Assembly: GCA_030583905.1 (NCBI GenBank)
Contig: CP129481.1
Coordinates: forward strand, 3,192,136-3,256,135
Length of the DNA: 64,000 nt
Origin: Anaerolineales bacterium
Lineage (GTDB): Bacteria; Chloroflexota; Anaerolineae; Anaerolineales; Villigracilaceae
Reading direction: 5' to 3'
Below the pieces are notes generated by a model. The model worked only from the letters and a program-made list of their open reading frames with translations. It had not been told where the DNA came from and made no database searches. Made by a program: the position numbers and the translations under genes. The stretch's first letter is position 1. Each line of letters opens with the position of its first letter. Shown here piece after piece: positions 50,674 to 63,048 of this stretch.

Positions 50674-51291
50674 ATGAACGCAGAGAAAATACCGGATATT
50701 ATTATCGGACGCCTGCCTGTTTATCTGCGCGCGTTGCAGCGCATGGCAGATATCGGGTTGAAAACTACATCATCACAGGAACTCGGCGAACATGTGGGTA
50801 TTTCTGCCGCCCAGATCCGCAAGGATATTTCTCAGTTCGGCGAATTTGGAAAACAAGGCACGGGCTATTCCATCGAGTTTCTGATCGACAAATTGCGGGA
50901 GATCTTGAAAGTGGACCGTATTTGGGATGTGGTGATCGTCGGAGCCGGTGATATGGGACATGCGCTTGCCAATTATCAGGGCTTCAAAAACCGTGGTTTC
51001 CATGTCGTGGCGATCTTTGACAACAACAAGGAAAAAGTTGGTCAAACGGTCGGCGAGTATAAGATCGAAGATTCGGAAAACATGATCGAGCGGATCAAAT
51101 CGGCTGGCATCAAGATCGCCATGCTCACCGTCCCCGCCGCCGCCGCGCAGGGGGTCGCCGACAAACTCGTGCAGGCGGGCGTACATGCCATTTTGAGCTA
51201 TGCCCCCATCAGCCTCAACGTGCCCAATAACGTGAAAGTGCAATATATCGACCCGTCGACCCATTTGCAGAGGATGACGTATTATCTCTGA
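50674..51291 (+). CDS. rex: Redox-sensing transcriptional repressor Rex
   Basis: A protein of 205 aa, the usual Rex length. The N-terminal winged helix (SSQELGEHVGISAAQIRKDISQFGEFGKQG) is followed by a Rossmann fold (VVIVGAGDMGHALANYQGF) and a C-terminal dimerisation helix. Rex represses fermentative or respiratory genes when NAD+ is high and releases DNA when NADH rises. It has its own promoter and terminator. Confidence 0.95.
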   Translation: MNAEKIPDIIIGRLPVYLRALQRMADIGLKTTSSQELGEHVGISAAQIRKDISQFGEFGKQGTGYSIEFLIDKLREILKVDRIWDVVIVGAGDMGHALANYQGFKNRGFHVVAIFDNNKEKVGQTVGEYKIEDSENMIERIKSAGIKIAMLTVPAAAAQGVADKLVQAGVHAILSYAPISLNVPNNVKVQYIDPSTHLQRMTYYL

Positions 51292-51310
51292 GATTTTTTC
51301 GATGAATATG

Positions 51311-51340
51311 CGCCCGGCTTTTTGGTCGGGCGTTTTCTTT
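51311..51340 (+). terminator. Terminator of rex
   Basis: CGCCCG and CGGGCG pair (51311-51332), followed by TTTTCTTTT. Confidence 0.85.
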
Positions 51341-51408
51341 TGGATGACGGACTCGCATCAGACTCCGCCCTAACCTGCTCCTCCCAAGTGAATTGTCTCT
51401 GGCATTTA

Positions 51409-51439
51409 AAAACAGGCGACCTGTTCGGTCGCCTGTTTT
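51409..51439 (-). terminator. Terminator of mreB
   Basis: A 13-bp perfect stem (AAAACAGGCGACC / GGTCGCCTGTTTT) with a 5-nt loop; on the minus strand it ends in TTTTTAAA. It follows the mreB stop by 17 nt. Confidence 0.88.
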
Positions 51440-51455
51440 GACTTTCAATCGGCAA

Positions 51456-52463
51456 TTATACCTGCGGCAAGTTCCTGCGGATGACGTTCAACATACTGAA
51501 GCTCTTTACCGCACCCTGAACCACACAAGTAAGGGGGTTATCAACCAGATACGCAGGAATACCAAGCGACTTGGTCAACAGCTTGTCAACGCCGCGCAAC
51601 AACGCGCCGCCGCCGCACAGCGCCACGCCGCGGTCAATAATGTCTGAGACCAGTTCGGGCGGAGTGCGCTCCAGAACCTTGCGTCCCGTCTCGACGATCT
51701 GCTTCAGCGGATCCTGCAAAGCCTCGACGATCTCGCCGGTTGTCAACGTAACAGGGCGCGGCAAGCCGGTCACCTGATCCTGTCCCTGCACTTCCATGCT
51801 GTTTTCCGTATCCTGCGGAACCGCCGCTCCGATGCGGATCTTCAATTGCTCGGCGGTCAACTGTCCGATAACGACGCCATACTTGCGGCGCACATAGTTG
51901 ACAATGGCTTCATCCAAATCCATACCGCCGGCGCGCAGGGTATCTGCAGAGACGATGCCATACATTGCCATCACGGCGGCTTCGGTGCAGCCTCCGCCGA
52001 GACAGATGATCATATTTCCGGATGGGGAGTTAATCGGAAGGTCAATGCCGATAGCGGCTGCCAGCGGCTGTTGAATGAGATATGCTTCGCGGCTGCCGGC
52101 TTCCATCACCGCCTCGTACACAGCGCGACGTTCCACGCTGGTGACGCCAAACGGAACCGTGATCATCACGCGCGGGCGAAAAATACGCATTGAGCCGCTC
52201 GCGCGCTGCAACAGATATGCCAGAAGTGTTTCCGTGATCTCATAGTCTGCGATCACCCCATTCTTTAACGGACGCGCCACCTCGATGGTTTCAGGAACCT
52301 TTCCATACATGTCCCTTGCTTCGACACCGGCTGCCACCATCTTCTGGTCATCGACTTCAATCGCAACGATAGTTGGCTCCTCCAACAACACTTGCGTACC
52401 GTCGGCGATACGCGTAAACATCGTCCCCAAATCTATTCCCAGATCTTTTGAAAAAAGAGCCAC
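51456..52463 (-). CDS. mreB: Rod-shape-determining protein MreB
   Basis: A protein of 335 aa, a normal MreB length. The actin-fold phosphate loops are visible as LGIDLGTMFTRI, the second phosphate segment (NMIICLGGGCTEAAVM) and the GVALCGGGALLRGVDKLL adenosine motif. MreB forms filaments under the membrane that guide lateral wall growth. It lies 6 nt after atpC, so it is likely the last gene of the ATP synthase unit. Phosphate loop 2 reads LGGGCTE where most have IGGGTTE. Confidence 0.93.
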   Translation of the reverse strand: MALFSKDLGIDLGTMFTRIADGTQVLLEEPTIVAIEVDDQKMVAAGVEARDMYGKVPETIEVARPLKNGVIADYEITETLLAYLLQRASGSMRIFRPRVMITVPFGVTSVERRAVYEAVMEAGSREAYLIQQPLAAAIGIDLPINSPSGNMIICLGGGCTEAAVMAMYGIVSADTLRAGGMDLDEAIVNYVRRKYGVVIGQLTAEQLKIRIGAAVPQDTENSMEVQGQDQVTGLPRPVTLTTGEIVEALQDPLKQIVETGRKVLERTPPELVSDIIDRGVALCGGGALLRGVDKLLTKSLGIPAYLVDNPLTCVVQGAVKSFSMLNVIRRNLPQV

Positions 52464-52469
52464 TTGGGA

Positions 52470-52913
52470 TTAATTCTCCGAGGACGGCATTTGCATCCCG
52501 CCGCCTTTTCGGTAACGCCGTACAGCATCCAAACGCAGGTTGGATTTTCGCAGCGCAGCTTCCATCATGAGGTAGGCATCACTATCCGCAGGTACGCCCT
52601 TGGCAAGCGCTTCTTCAGCGCGCTTGCGGGCTTCTTCAGCTCGGGATGCATCAATTTCCAGTACATTCTCCGCCGCATCCGCAAGGACGGTCACAATATC
52701 AGGCTGAACTTCTGCAATACCGCCAGCGACTGTGAATATCTCCTCCTTGCCGTCTTTGCGAACTTTGATGATTCCATACTTCAAAGTCGTTAAGATGGGT
52801 GAATGCTTGGGCAGGATACCCATCTCTCCCGCCGCACCAGGAAGCACAACAATATCCACATCACCAGCGAATACAGTGCGGTCTTGGGAAACAATTTCAC
52901 ATCGAATGGTCAT
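52470..52913 (-). CDS. atpC: F1 ATP synthase epsilon subunit
   Basis: A protein of 147 aa. The N-terminal beta sandwich (CEIVSQDRTVFAGDVDIVVLPGAAGEMGILPKHSPILTTLKYG) is typical, followed by an Ala/Glu helix hairpin. It belongs to the central stalk and can inhibit ATP hydrolysis. AAGGA precedes the ATG. Confidence 0.95.
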   Translation of the reverse strand: MTIRCEIVSQDRTVFAGDVDIVVLPGAAGEMGILPKHSPILTTLKYGIIKVRKDGKEEIFTVAGGIAEVQPDIVTVLADAAENVLEIDASRAEEARKRAEEALAKGVPADSDAYLMMEAALRKSNLRLDAVRRYRKGGGMQMPSSEN

Positions 52914-52970
52914 GGTTCTTTTCCTTACGCATCACGGATCTTCTGTCCGTGATACGTAATTCATCCAAAC

Positions 52971-55281
<2,311 letters not shown>

Positions 55282-55311
55282 AGAATTAGTCCTTTAGTCC
55301 TTCGCCGCAGC

Positions 55312-56967
<1,656 letters not shown>

Positions 56968-57007
56968 TCGGTAGCCTCCACCAAAAAATTCGTTTTACGT
57001 ACAAGAA

Positions 57008-57030
57008 CCCGGATAAGGGGCTTATCCGGG
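57008..57030 (-). other. Hairpin in the atpA leader
   Basis: A 10-bp perfect stem (CCCGGATAAG / CTTATCCGGG) with a 3-nt loop, between the promoter and start of atpA. No T run follows on the minus strand, so it is more likely a structural leader element than a terminator. Confidence 0.55.
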
Positions 57031-57098
57031 CATATGTGTTATTTTCTTCCACCTGCGCCGCTCAAAAAGCTTTCGTGAGCACCTGCACAAGCGTGCCA

Positions 57099-57127
57099 AT
57101 GATACCTGAAAGGCTAATGATTGTCCA
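57099..57127 (-). promoter_or_regulatory. Promoter of the F1-ATPase operon
   Basis: On the minus strand TGGACA (57122-57127), a 17-nt spacer and TATCAT (57099-57104). The leader of about 125 nt carries the hairpin at 57008-57030. Confidence 0.65.
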
Positions 57128-57155
57128 GTTACAAACAAACTTGCCTTAAAAACCC

Positions 57156-57183
57156 TTGTCATCCGTACATCTTGCGCTATGAT
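57156..57183 (+). promoter_or_regulatory. Promoter of the ATP-grasp ligase gene
   Basis: TTGTCA (57156-57161), a 16-nt spacer and TATGAT (57178-57183). It lies back to back with the atpA promoter, about 30 bp apart. Confidence 0.68.
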
Positions 57184-57223
57184 TGAAACTCAAAAAAACA
57201 GCGCCTCGCCAAAAGGAGAGAAA

Positions 57224-58363
57224 ATGCCTGAACCGCTCAAACAAGGAGAATCTGCATCTCCACAACGTCGCATGAAACGCTACTGGAAAGTGGCGGTACT
57301 CGCCAACATCAAGGATGATAACCATCCCAAACCGGAAGGAGTCCCTCCGGACGCCTTCGCCGACTTCGACCATATCGAAACCATCGATGCGCTTCGCGCC
57401 GCGCTCGAAACGGATGGGCACACCACGGTCTTTCTCCACGCCGACAGGGAACTGCCCTACAACCTCCGCGAAGTAAAGCCGGACATCTGCTTCAACATCG
57501 CTGAGGGTCTCGGCGGTGACGCGCGCGAGGCACAAGTCCCGGCACTGCTCGAAATGCTCAACATCCCCTACACCGGTTCACGCGTGCTCACCAATGGCAT
57601 TTCACTGGACAAAACCCTCACCAAACGCATCTGGCGGGACCGGCGTTTACCCGTCGCCCCATTCCAAGAATTCACCCTTGGCGACGAACCCCTGCGCCCT
57701 GAACTAAAATTCCCGCTCTTCGTCAAACCCGCACGCGAAGGTACCGGCATGGGCGTGGACATGAAAGCCATCGTCAATAACGAAAAGGAATTACGCGAGC
57801 GAGCGCAATACATCATCAACGTCTATCAGCAGCCCGCCCTCGTGGAAACCTTTTTACCGGGTCGTGAATTCACGGTCGGCGTGTTGGGGCGCGCGGATGC
57901 AAAACTGTACTCGCGTCACCCCGAATGGTACGAAAAGGACGGCTTTCACCGCTTCCCCGTCCTCGAATTGGACAGTTCCCGCTCCGTGACCCCCTGGGTG
58001 TACAGCAATGAAGCCAAATCAAAAGATGTCGGCGCGGACGGCGCGCCCGGCTACTTCTGCCCCGCCGATATCGAGCCGGAACTTGCAAAAAAACTAAAAT
58101 ACCTTGCTTTGCGCGCCCACCAATTGCTCAACGCGCTTGACGTCTCCCGCACCGACATCCGCCTCGATGAGGAAGGCAATCCGCGTCTGATCGAGATCAA
58201 CACCCTGCCCGGTCTGACACCTGACTATAGCGACCTGTGCCTGCAAGCCTCCGCCGAAGGCATCCGCTACGAAGATCTGGTGCTGGAGATCCTCTATCTC
58301 GGCGCCAGCCGCTGGGGCATGTTGGAGCCGCGGGAACATCTCGAAACGGCAAAGAAAAAGTAA
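57224..58363 (+). CDS. D-alanine-D-alanine ligase-like ATP-grasp protein
   Basis: A protein of 379 aa. The ATP-grasp core runs from about 105 (FNIAEGLGGDAREAQVPALLEMLNIPYTGS) through the ATP-binding KPAREGTGMGV (~188) to the metal and substrate segment LIEINTLPGLTPDYSDL (~330). D-Ala-D-Ala ligases share these motifs, but the first 50 residues and the YSRHPEWYEKDGFHRFP insertion are unusual and no mur gene is nearby, so it may ligate another pair of amino acids. The start at 57224 follows AAAGGAG by 7 nt. Confidence 0.83.
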   Translation: MPEPLKQGESASPQRRMKRYWKVAVLANIKDDNHPKPEGVPPDAFADFDHIETIDALRAALETDGHTTVFLHADRELPYNLREVKPDICFNIAEGLGGDAREAQVPALLEMLNIPYTGSRVLTNGISLDKTLTKRIWRDRRLPVAPFQEFTLGDEPLRPELKFPLFVKPAREGTGMGVDMKAIVNNEKELRERAQYIINVYQQPALVETFLPGREFTVGVLGRADAKLYSRHPEWYEKDGFHRFPVLELDSSRSVTPWVYSNEAKSKDVGADGAPGYFCPADIEPELAKKLKYLALRAHQLLNALDVSRTDIRLDEEGNPRLIEINTLPGLTPDYSDLCLQASAEGIRYEDLVLEILYLGASRWGMLEPREHLETAKKK

Positions 58364-58368
58364 TTCGG

Positions 58369-58402
58369 AAGCGTCCTGCAAATTATTGCAGGACGCTTTT
58401 CA
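58369..58402. terminator. Bidirectional terminator between ATP-grasp and cytochrome genes
   Basis: AAGCGTCCTGCA and TGCAGGACGCTT pair (12 bp), followed by TTTT on the plus strand; it lies between convergent genes. Confidence 0.82.
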
Positions 58403-59650
58403 TTAATCATCATCCCCTTCCCCTTCTTCCTTCTGCCCGCTTGCGTGACATTCCACGCAGTTCTCGAAATTAAAGATACCTTCTTCGCGATGCTCGGATG
58501 CGATTTCAGAAGGGTTGTGTTCATGACAGCCGTAACAGGTGTAAGTGGTCAGGCTGTTCGGGTGGCAAAGAGCGCATTGGTTATCTGCACCCTCATGGTT
58601 CATGGGGAAGGTGTGTGGACCATTGTAAGATGCAGGTTCCCATGCGCTGGTGGAATGACAGACGCCGCATTCGGTGCCGAATTGTCCAAAATGTTCGGAT
58701 GGTTCGGCGTGGCAAGCCACACATTCCTTTGGCGTTCCTTTATATACGCCATTCTTATGACAAGATTCGCACTCCACATTTGCGTGTGCGCCGTCCAATT
58801 TGAAGGCGGAGAGGTTGTGGTCGAAGGTGGCGGGCGTCCAGCCGTTGGGTGAATGACAAGCCTGGCACTCCGCGCCATAGGCAAACTCGTGCGGATCATC
58901 CGCGCGGTGGCAGGAGTAGCAATCTTGTAATGTCAATTGCATATCGCTGATGCTGCGCGCATCGAGGTGACACTGCGAGCAGGGCAGCCCTGAGTGTTTT
59001 CCCTGCAATGGAAAACCGAAACGGTTATGATCGAAGTCATCGCCGTAAGTATCAATGCCGTCGTGACAGACCAGGCAATCCGCGCCGAATTCGAGCAGAT
59101 GGGTCTGGGCGTAGACAAGGTCTACCTCGCGGTGACAGGTCAGGCAGGAGTCAGAGGCGAAGGTGGCGATATCATCCCCATGGCAGTCGGCACATTCAAA
59201 GGAAGTCCCATTCAGGTTGCGTTGATGTCCTTCCAGTGAATATCCAAACGTATCATGCGGAAATTCGTTTTTCCCCAACTCGGTGAGCGAGGCGGTCTTG
59301 CCGCGATGTTCGGGGTGACAATCGCGGCAGGCAAGCGCGGGGCTTTTGTGGGTAATGATGCCATGCAACTCGGCGACTGTAAGCATTTGCGCAGCGATCT
59401 CCGTGTGACACTTGATGCAGCGATCTGCCATTGATTCGCGCCCCCAAAATGGGACGTGGCATGCGCCGCATTCCTGGATTTGGGCATGGGACGTGACCCC
59501 GCCCAGTTCCCTACCCTGTTGGTCGTTGAGAGCGCCCGAACTGAACATCTGCCCGCCGCTGGCAAATGCGACACCGACCAAAACAAAAATCGTGATGAAG
59601 GCGGCGATGATACCCGTGCCCGTAAGACAGCCAAGACGATTGTTTTTCAT
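58403..59650 (-). CDS. Multihaem c-type cytochrome with 15 CxxCH motifs
   Basis: A protein of 415 aa. One N-terminal membrane segment (about 12-33) serves as anchor or signal; it is followed by 15 CxxCH haem-binding motifs (from CGACH near 60 to CVECH near 400), spaced about 15-35 residues. One haem per about 25 residues is a dense electron wire. It resembles NapC/NrfH-associated and extracellular electron-transfer cytochromes with repeated HxxxC...CxxCH units, but no exact family is evident. The ATG at 59650 follows AGGAGG; a GTG start 6 nt upstream is possible. The tail is acidic (EEGEGDDD). It is the last gene of the redox operon. Confidence 0.88.
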   Translation of the reverse strand: MKNNRLGCLTGTGIIAAFITIFVLVGVAFASGGQMFSSGALNDQQGRELGGVTSHAQIQECGACHVPFWGRESMADRCIKCHTEIAAQMLTVAELHGIITHKSPALACRDCHPEHRGKTASLTELGKNEFPHDTFGYSLEGHQRNLNGTSFECADCHGDDIATFASDSCLTCHREVDLVYAQTHLLEFGADCLVCHDGIDTYGDDFDHNRFGFPLQGKHSGLPCSQCHLDARSISDMQLTLQDCYSCHRADDPHEFAYGAECQACHSPNGWTPATFDHNLSAFKLDGAHANVECESCHKNGVYKGTPKECVACHAEPSEHFGQFGTECGVCHSTSAWEPASYNGPHTFPMNHEGADNQCALCHPNSLTTYTCYGCHEHNPSEIASEHREEGIFNFENCVECHASGQKEEGEGDDD

Positions 59651-59659
59651 CTCCACCTC

Positions 59660-60214
59660 CTATTTGAAGAATGTGGCGTAATACAATGCCCCACCGATGT
59701 GAACGAATGCGGAAATGAACAAGACAATGCCAATGGGAATATGAATCGTGTGCCAGAGTGCCATGAGTTGGCGCGCGCGCTTCAACGCCTCTTGGGAAAG
59801 TGTGCCTTCGATCTCCATGCCATCAAGCGTGCGGGGGATGCGGGTAAAGATATACCGACCGATAAAACCACTGACGACGATGATGACCGTCAGCAGGGTC
59901 GTGGCGCCCGCCAAGCCGTTGAACTTCCATGAAGTATGGAGTAAGACCATATACGGTCCAACCAGACCCATGAAGATGTGAAATTTCAGCCAGGTGGAGA
60001 GTTTGCCCCATGCGGCGAAGCGCACACGCTTCCGCAGACTGTAGAACGTTTCGGTCATCAGCATCAGGACAAAGCCGAAGATGCCGATGGTGTGACCGAA
60101 CAATTCACTGGCGGCGGGGACGCCTTGATTCATCCATGTCACCGCCGCATATGCACCCGTTAATAGCACACAAAAAATAAACGCAAGCCAGAGTTCAATG
60201 TTTCCTCGCAGCAT
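59660..60214 (-). CDS. Four-helix membrane protein, cytochrome b-like
   Basis: A protein of 184 aa with four or five membrane helices (about 10-30, 40-60, 78-100, 108-128 and 155-175). His residues lie in or near helices (GHTIGIFGF, LKFHIFMGLVGPYMVLLHTSWKF, LWHTIHIPIGIVL, FVHIGGALYY), in pairs that could bind haem b. It probably links a quinone or ferredoxin reductase to the multihaem cytochrome. GGAGG precedes the ATG at 60214. It lies 9 nt before the cytochrome gene. Confidence 0.75.
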   Translation of the reverse strand: MLRGNIELWLAFIFCVLLTGAYAAVTWMNQGVPAASELFGHTIGIFGFVLMLMTETFYSLRKRVRFAAWGKLSTWLKFHIFMGLVGPYMVLLHTSWKFNGLAGATTLLTVIIVVSGFIGRYIFTRIPRTLDGMEIEGTLSQEALKRARQLMALWHTIHIPIGIVLFISAFVHIGGALYYATFFK

Positions 60215-60237
60215 GCCTGCCTCCCAGTGTTGATGTT

Positions 60238-61542
60238 TCAGTTTACAGGGTTCAAATTGGACCAAAAATCAACGATCACGTCCGATATTTTTGCGTTCTG
60301 CGCAAGCAGTTTGTCGCGCATGGCTAAAATATCGATCTGCTTTGCGATGATCGTTTGCAAGGGCACCGATAAGGTCTGATCTCCCATAACCACCGCGCCG
60401 ATCAATTTTTTCTCGCCGACGAGAATCCGCACGCGGTTCACGTCGAATCCGCTTTGGGCAACGATGGCATTGGGCAGTTCGCGCCAGGTTTCGCTGTCGC
60501 CGCGCGCAATGCCGACGAGATCGTCATCCCGCCCATGCCCGACCGCGCCGATAATGGTAGTGGTCAGCCCTGCCAGCCGTGTGACGTTGAACGGCATGGA
60601 TTTGACGTAAGGTGTCCCCCGTCCCGCCATGTTCAAACCCGCCGCATAGCCTTGCTCGCGGGCAGCATTCCACAGGCTGTCCAAAACCGAGCGCCCGCTG
60701 ATTCGGTCATAGACCTGTGCCACATCGCCCGCCGCGCAGATGTTCGGGTCATTCGTTTGCATGAATTCGTCCACGAGAATGCCGCGTTCCACATTCAGCC
60801 CAGCCTCACGCGCCAAGTCCGCCCGCGGCTGGATGCCGATGGCATAGGCGAGCAGGTCGCATTTGAGCGTTTTTCCATTTTTCAAGCGGACGGAATTCAC
60901 CCTGCCCGACCGCCCGATGATTTCCTGCAATTCCGAATGAAAGTGCAGGGTGATGCCTTCCTCCTGCAAACGCGCTTCGATGATGCGCGACTCCTGTTCA
61001 TCGAGCACGTTGCTCCAATAGCGGTTGCCGCGCAATAAATAGTGGACGCTCATGCCGCGCGCCAGCAAACCTTCGGCAAGTTCGAGCGCGGTGATGCCGC
61101 CACCCACCACCACTGCCGTCCGCCCACGTTTGGCAAGTTTGAGGATGTTACGCGCATCGTTCAAGTGATCCAGTTTCACCACGCCTTGCAGGGTCGATCC
61201 GGGAACCGCCAGGGGCGTGGCAAATGCTCCAGTTGCAAGCAGCAGCCTGTCATACGTCAGAAGCGAACCATCCTCCAACTGCACCGAAGTATCATCGCGC
61301 AGGATTTTCGTCACGCGGGCTTTGCGGTAGGTAAATCCGAGTCTTCGATAATCTTCGCGCGTTTTGGGGAAGAGCGCTTTGTCGGTCAACTCACCGCTGA
61401 GGAAGTATGCCAACCCCGGGCGGGAATAGAAGCCGTACGGGTCGTCGCCGAGCAGGATGACTTCCGCGCCTCTTTCCACGCTGCGAATGGATTCCACAGC
61501 GGCAAGCGCCGCCACGCCTGTGCCGATGATGATGTGCCTCAT
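60238..61542 (-). CDS. NAD(P)/FAD-dependent oxidoreductase (pyridine nucleotide-disulphide type)
   Basis: A protein of 434 aa. FAD binding: IIIGTGVAALAAVESI (~5) and ICAAGDVAQV (~270); NAD(P)H binding: AVVVGGGITALELAEGL (~140). The architecture is that of NADH-dependent rubredoxin/ferredoxin or nitrite reductase-like FAD enzymes without the disulphide Cys pair. It starts at 61542 and overlaps the ferredoxin gene by 4 nt, so it probably exchanges electrons with that protein. Confidence 0.86.
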   Translation of the reverse strand: MRHIIIGTGVAALAAVESIRSVERGAEVILLGDDPYGFYSRPGLAYFLSGELTDKALFPKTREDYRRLGFTYRKARVTKILRDDTSVQLEDGSLLTYDRLLLATGAFATPLAVPGSTLQGVVKLDHLNDARNILKLAKRGRTAVVVGGGITALELAEGLLARGMSVHYLLRGNRYWSNVLDEQESRIIEARLQEEGITLHFHSELQEIIGRSGRVNSVRLKNGKTLKCDLLAYAIGIQPRADLAREAGLNVERGILVDEFMQTNDPNICAAGDVAQVYDRISGRSVLDSLWNAAREQGYAAGLNMAGRGTPYVKSMPFNVTRLAGLTTTIIGAVGHGRDDDLVGIARGDSETWRELPNAIVAQSGFDVNRVRILVGEKKLIGAVVMGDQTLSVPLQTIIAKQIDILAMRDKLLAQNAKISDVIVDFWSNLNPVN

Positions 61543-61823
61543 TTCGCCGCCGCCCTGAAAAGGTCTGTACGCTCGAAGCGCAACACCCCGCGCGGACAAC
61601 GCGCCACGCATTCACCGCAAGTAAGACATTCGCTGCGGTGAATCGCTTCGCCCCGCCACGCATACGCGCGGACATCGATCTCGATCGGGCAGTTATAGGT
61701 GCAAATCCCGCACTGCACACACCGCGATGAATCAGGGACGACCTGCCCCTGCGCAAGGGTGGCGCGCTTTTTCGCGCTTTTTTTGAAAATATGCAGAAAA
61801 CTCACAATAGGCTCACTCTTCAT
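61539..61823 (-). CDS. 2[4Fe-4S] ferredoxin
   Basis: A protein of 94 aa with two clusters: CVQCGICTYNCP and CLTCGECVARCP. The N-terminal 25 residues (FLHIFKKSAKKRATLA) are basic. It is the first gene of the redox operon, which continues with the FAD reductase, the four-helix protein and the multihaem cytochrome, all on the minus strand and closely spaced. Confidence 0.88.
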   Translation of the reverse strand: MKSEPIVSFLHIFKKSAKKRATLAQGQVVPDSSRCVQCGICTYNCPIEIDVRAYAWRGEAIHRSECLTCGECVARCPRGVLRFERTDLFRAAAK

Positions 61824-61894
61824 ATTTTGCGTTTAAAACGCATTACAATAAAAATTGTAGTACTAAAATCGACCTCAAACGTAGTGACGAATGT

Positions 61895-61930
61895 AATAAA
61901 AAAACAGGGCTGTCTCACGACAGCCCTGTC
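61895..61930 (-). terminator. Terminator of the cold-shock gene
   Basis: ACAGGGCTGTC and GACAGCCCTGT pair (61904-61929), followed on the minus strand by a run of T residues (61895-61903). Confidence 0.88.
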
Positions 61931-61953
61931 CATTTCGCAAAACCGTACGAGTC

Positions 61954-62166
61954 TTACGATACCGGCACCACATTGGCAGCTTGCAAGCCCTTGGGACCTT
62001 CTTCGATGGAAAACTCCACCTTCTGTTCGGCTTCCAACTTGCGGTAGCCATCCGTCTGAATGGCGGAAAAATGCACGAAAACATCCTCGCCACCATCGCG
62101 CCCAATAAAGCCGTAGCCCTTGGTCGCATTGAACCATTTGACGGTTCCAACAATACGTTCAGACAT
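61954..62166 (-). CDS. Cold-shock protein (CspA family)
   Basis: A protein of 70 aa with the RNA-binding motifs KGYGFI and DVFVHFSAI. It melts RNA secondary structure. Its 5' leader of about 75 nt contains an inverted repeat (GCCCG...CGGGC), which is common in csp leaders. AGGAG precedes the ATG. Confidence 0.95.
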   Translation of the reverse strand: MSERIVGTVKWFNATKGYGFIGRDGGEDVFVHFSAIQTDGYRKLEAEQKVEFSIEEGPKGLQAANVVPVS

Positions 62167-62246
62167 CTTTTAATTCTCCTGCTGGAAAAAATTTTATGCC
62201 CGTCCACCTTCACGCTTTCAAAGGCGAATCGGGCACGCTGAGCGCA

Positions 62247-62275
62247 AGATTATCACGCCTATGAGCAAGTGTCAA
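62247..62275 (-). promoter_or_regulatory. Promoter of the cold-shock gene
   Basis: On the minus strand TTGACA (62270-62275), a 17-nt spacer and TAATCT (62247-62252). Confidence 0.8.
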
Positions 62276-62298
62276 GAATTATGCACATGTTAATTGTG

Positions 62299-62898
62299 TT
62301 ATTTTTTCGGGAGCAATCGCACAGGAATCAGCATCGGCGTTCTGCGCTTGTACTCCGCATAGGCGTCGCCAAAATCACGCAATAATTTACGCTCCTCGAA
62401 GTACGCACCAATGACAAAATACAACGTGACACCAAGATATAACGCAAACGAATTCTGCGAGACGGACGGACTCAGCCATAAGAATGCCATGCTGAATGTA
62501 TACAGCGGATGCCGCACCACACGATACAAACCCCGCGTCACCAATTGACCCGGAGCCTGCTCCCCCGCCCCAAACAATTGACTCAACCCGACGAAGGACA
62601 ACGCATCCGTCTGCAAGAAAGCAGCGAACAGTAGCAACAACGATACCGCTTGTCCGCCCATCATCACATAACGCCACGGGGCAGGGACATCATACAGCAG
62701 CTGGTTCGGCAGAGTCCATGCAAGATACAGGATCGGCGCAAAACTGACCACTGAAAATACGTTGTAACCGATGCGATACAAGCGCATTCCGCCCGCCCCG
62801 ACCATGCCGCGCACCATGTCCTTGAAAAAGTGGGAAGCCGTAACGGAATGCACCACTCCCCAAACCGCCAAAGCAAGAATAATAACGAATATACTCAT
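62299..62898 (-). CDS. NnrU/ICMT-like membrane methyltransferase homologue
   Basis: A protein of 199 aa with five membrane segments. The C-terminal part LVTRGLYRVVRHPLYTFS and EERKLLRDFGDAYAEYKRRTPMLIP matches ICMT/NnrU-like proteins, which may methylate membrane-soluble substrates. It is the second ICMT-like gene in the window and has no operon partner. The 3' side ends near the cold-shock promoter. Confidence 0.82.
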   Translation of the reverse strand: MSIFVIILALAVWGVVHSVTASHFFKDMVRGMVGAGGMRLYRIGYNVFSVVSFAPILYLAWTLPNQLLYDVPAPWRYVMMGGQAVSLLLLFAAFLQTDALSFVGLSQLFGAGEQAPGQLVTRGLYRVVRHPLYTFSMAFLWLSPSVSQNSFALYLGVTLYFVIGAYFEERKLLRDFGDAYAEYKRRTPMLIPVRLLPKK

Positions 62899-62957
62899 GG
62901 AATTTGTCCTTTAAAACATAGTGACGACACGAAGTCGTCACTAACTTACATACATCA

Positions 62958-63047
62958 TGTCATTGCAAGGGCGTTCATGCCCTTTGCCCGAAGCAATCCC
63001 CAACTTGATGGTGAGGTTGCTATGTCACTTCGTTCCTCGCAACGACA
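62958..63047. repeat. TGTCATTGC palindromic repeat, copy 2
   Basis: TGTCATTGC at the left and CGCAACGACA at the right, with GAAGCAATCC and GAGGTTGCT inside, resemble the element at 39594-39663 but with an insertion (GGGCGTTCATGCCCTTTGCCC). It abuts the stop codon of the last gene. Confidence 0.6.
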
Positions 63048-63048
63048 G

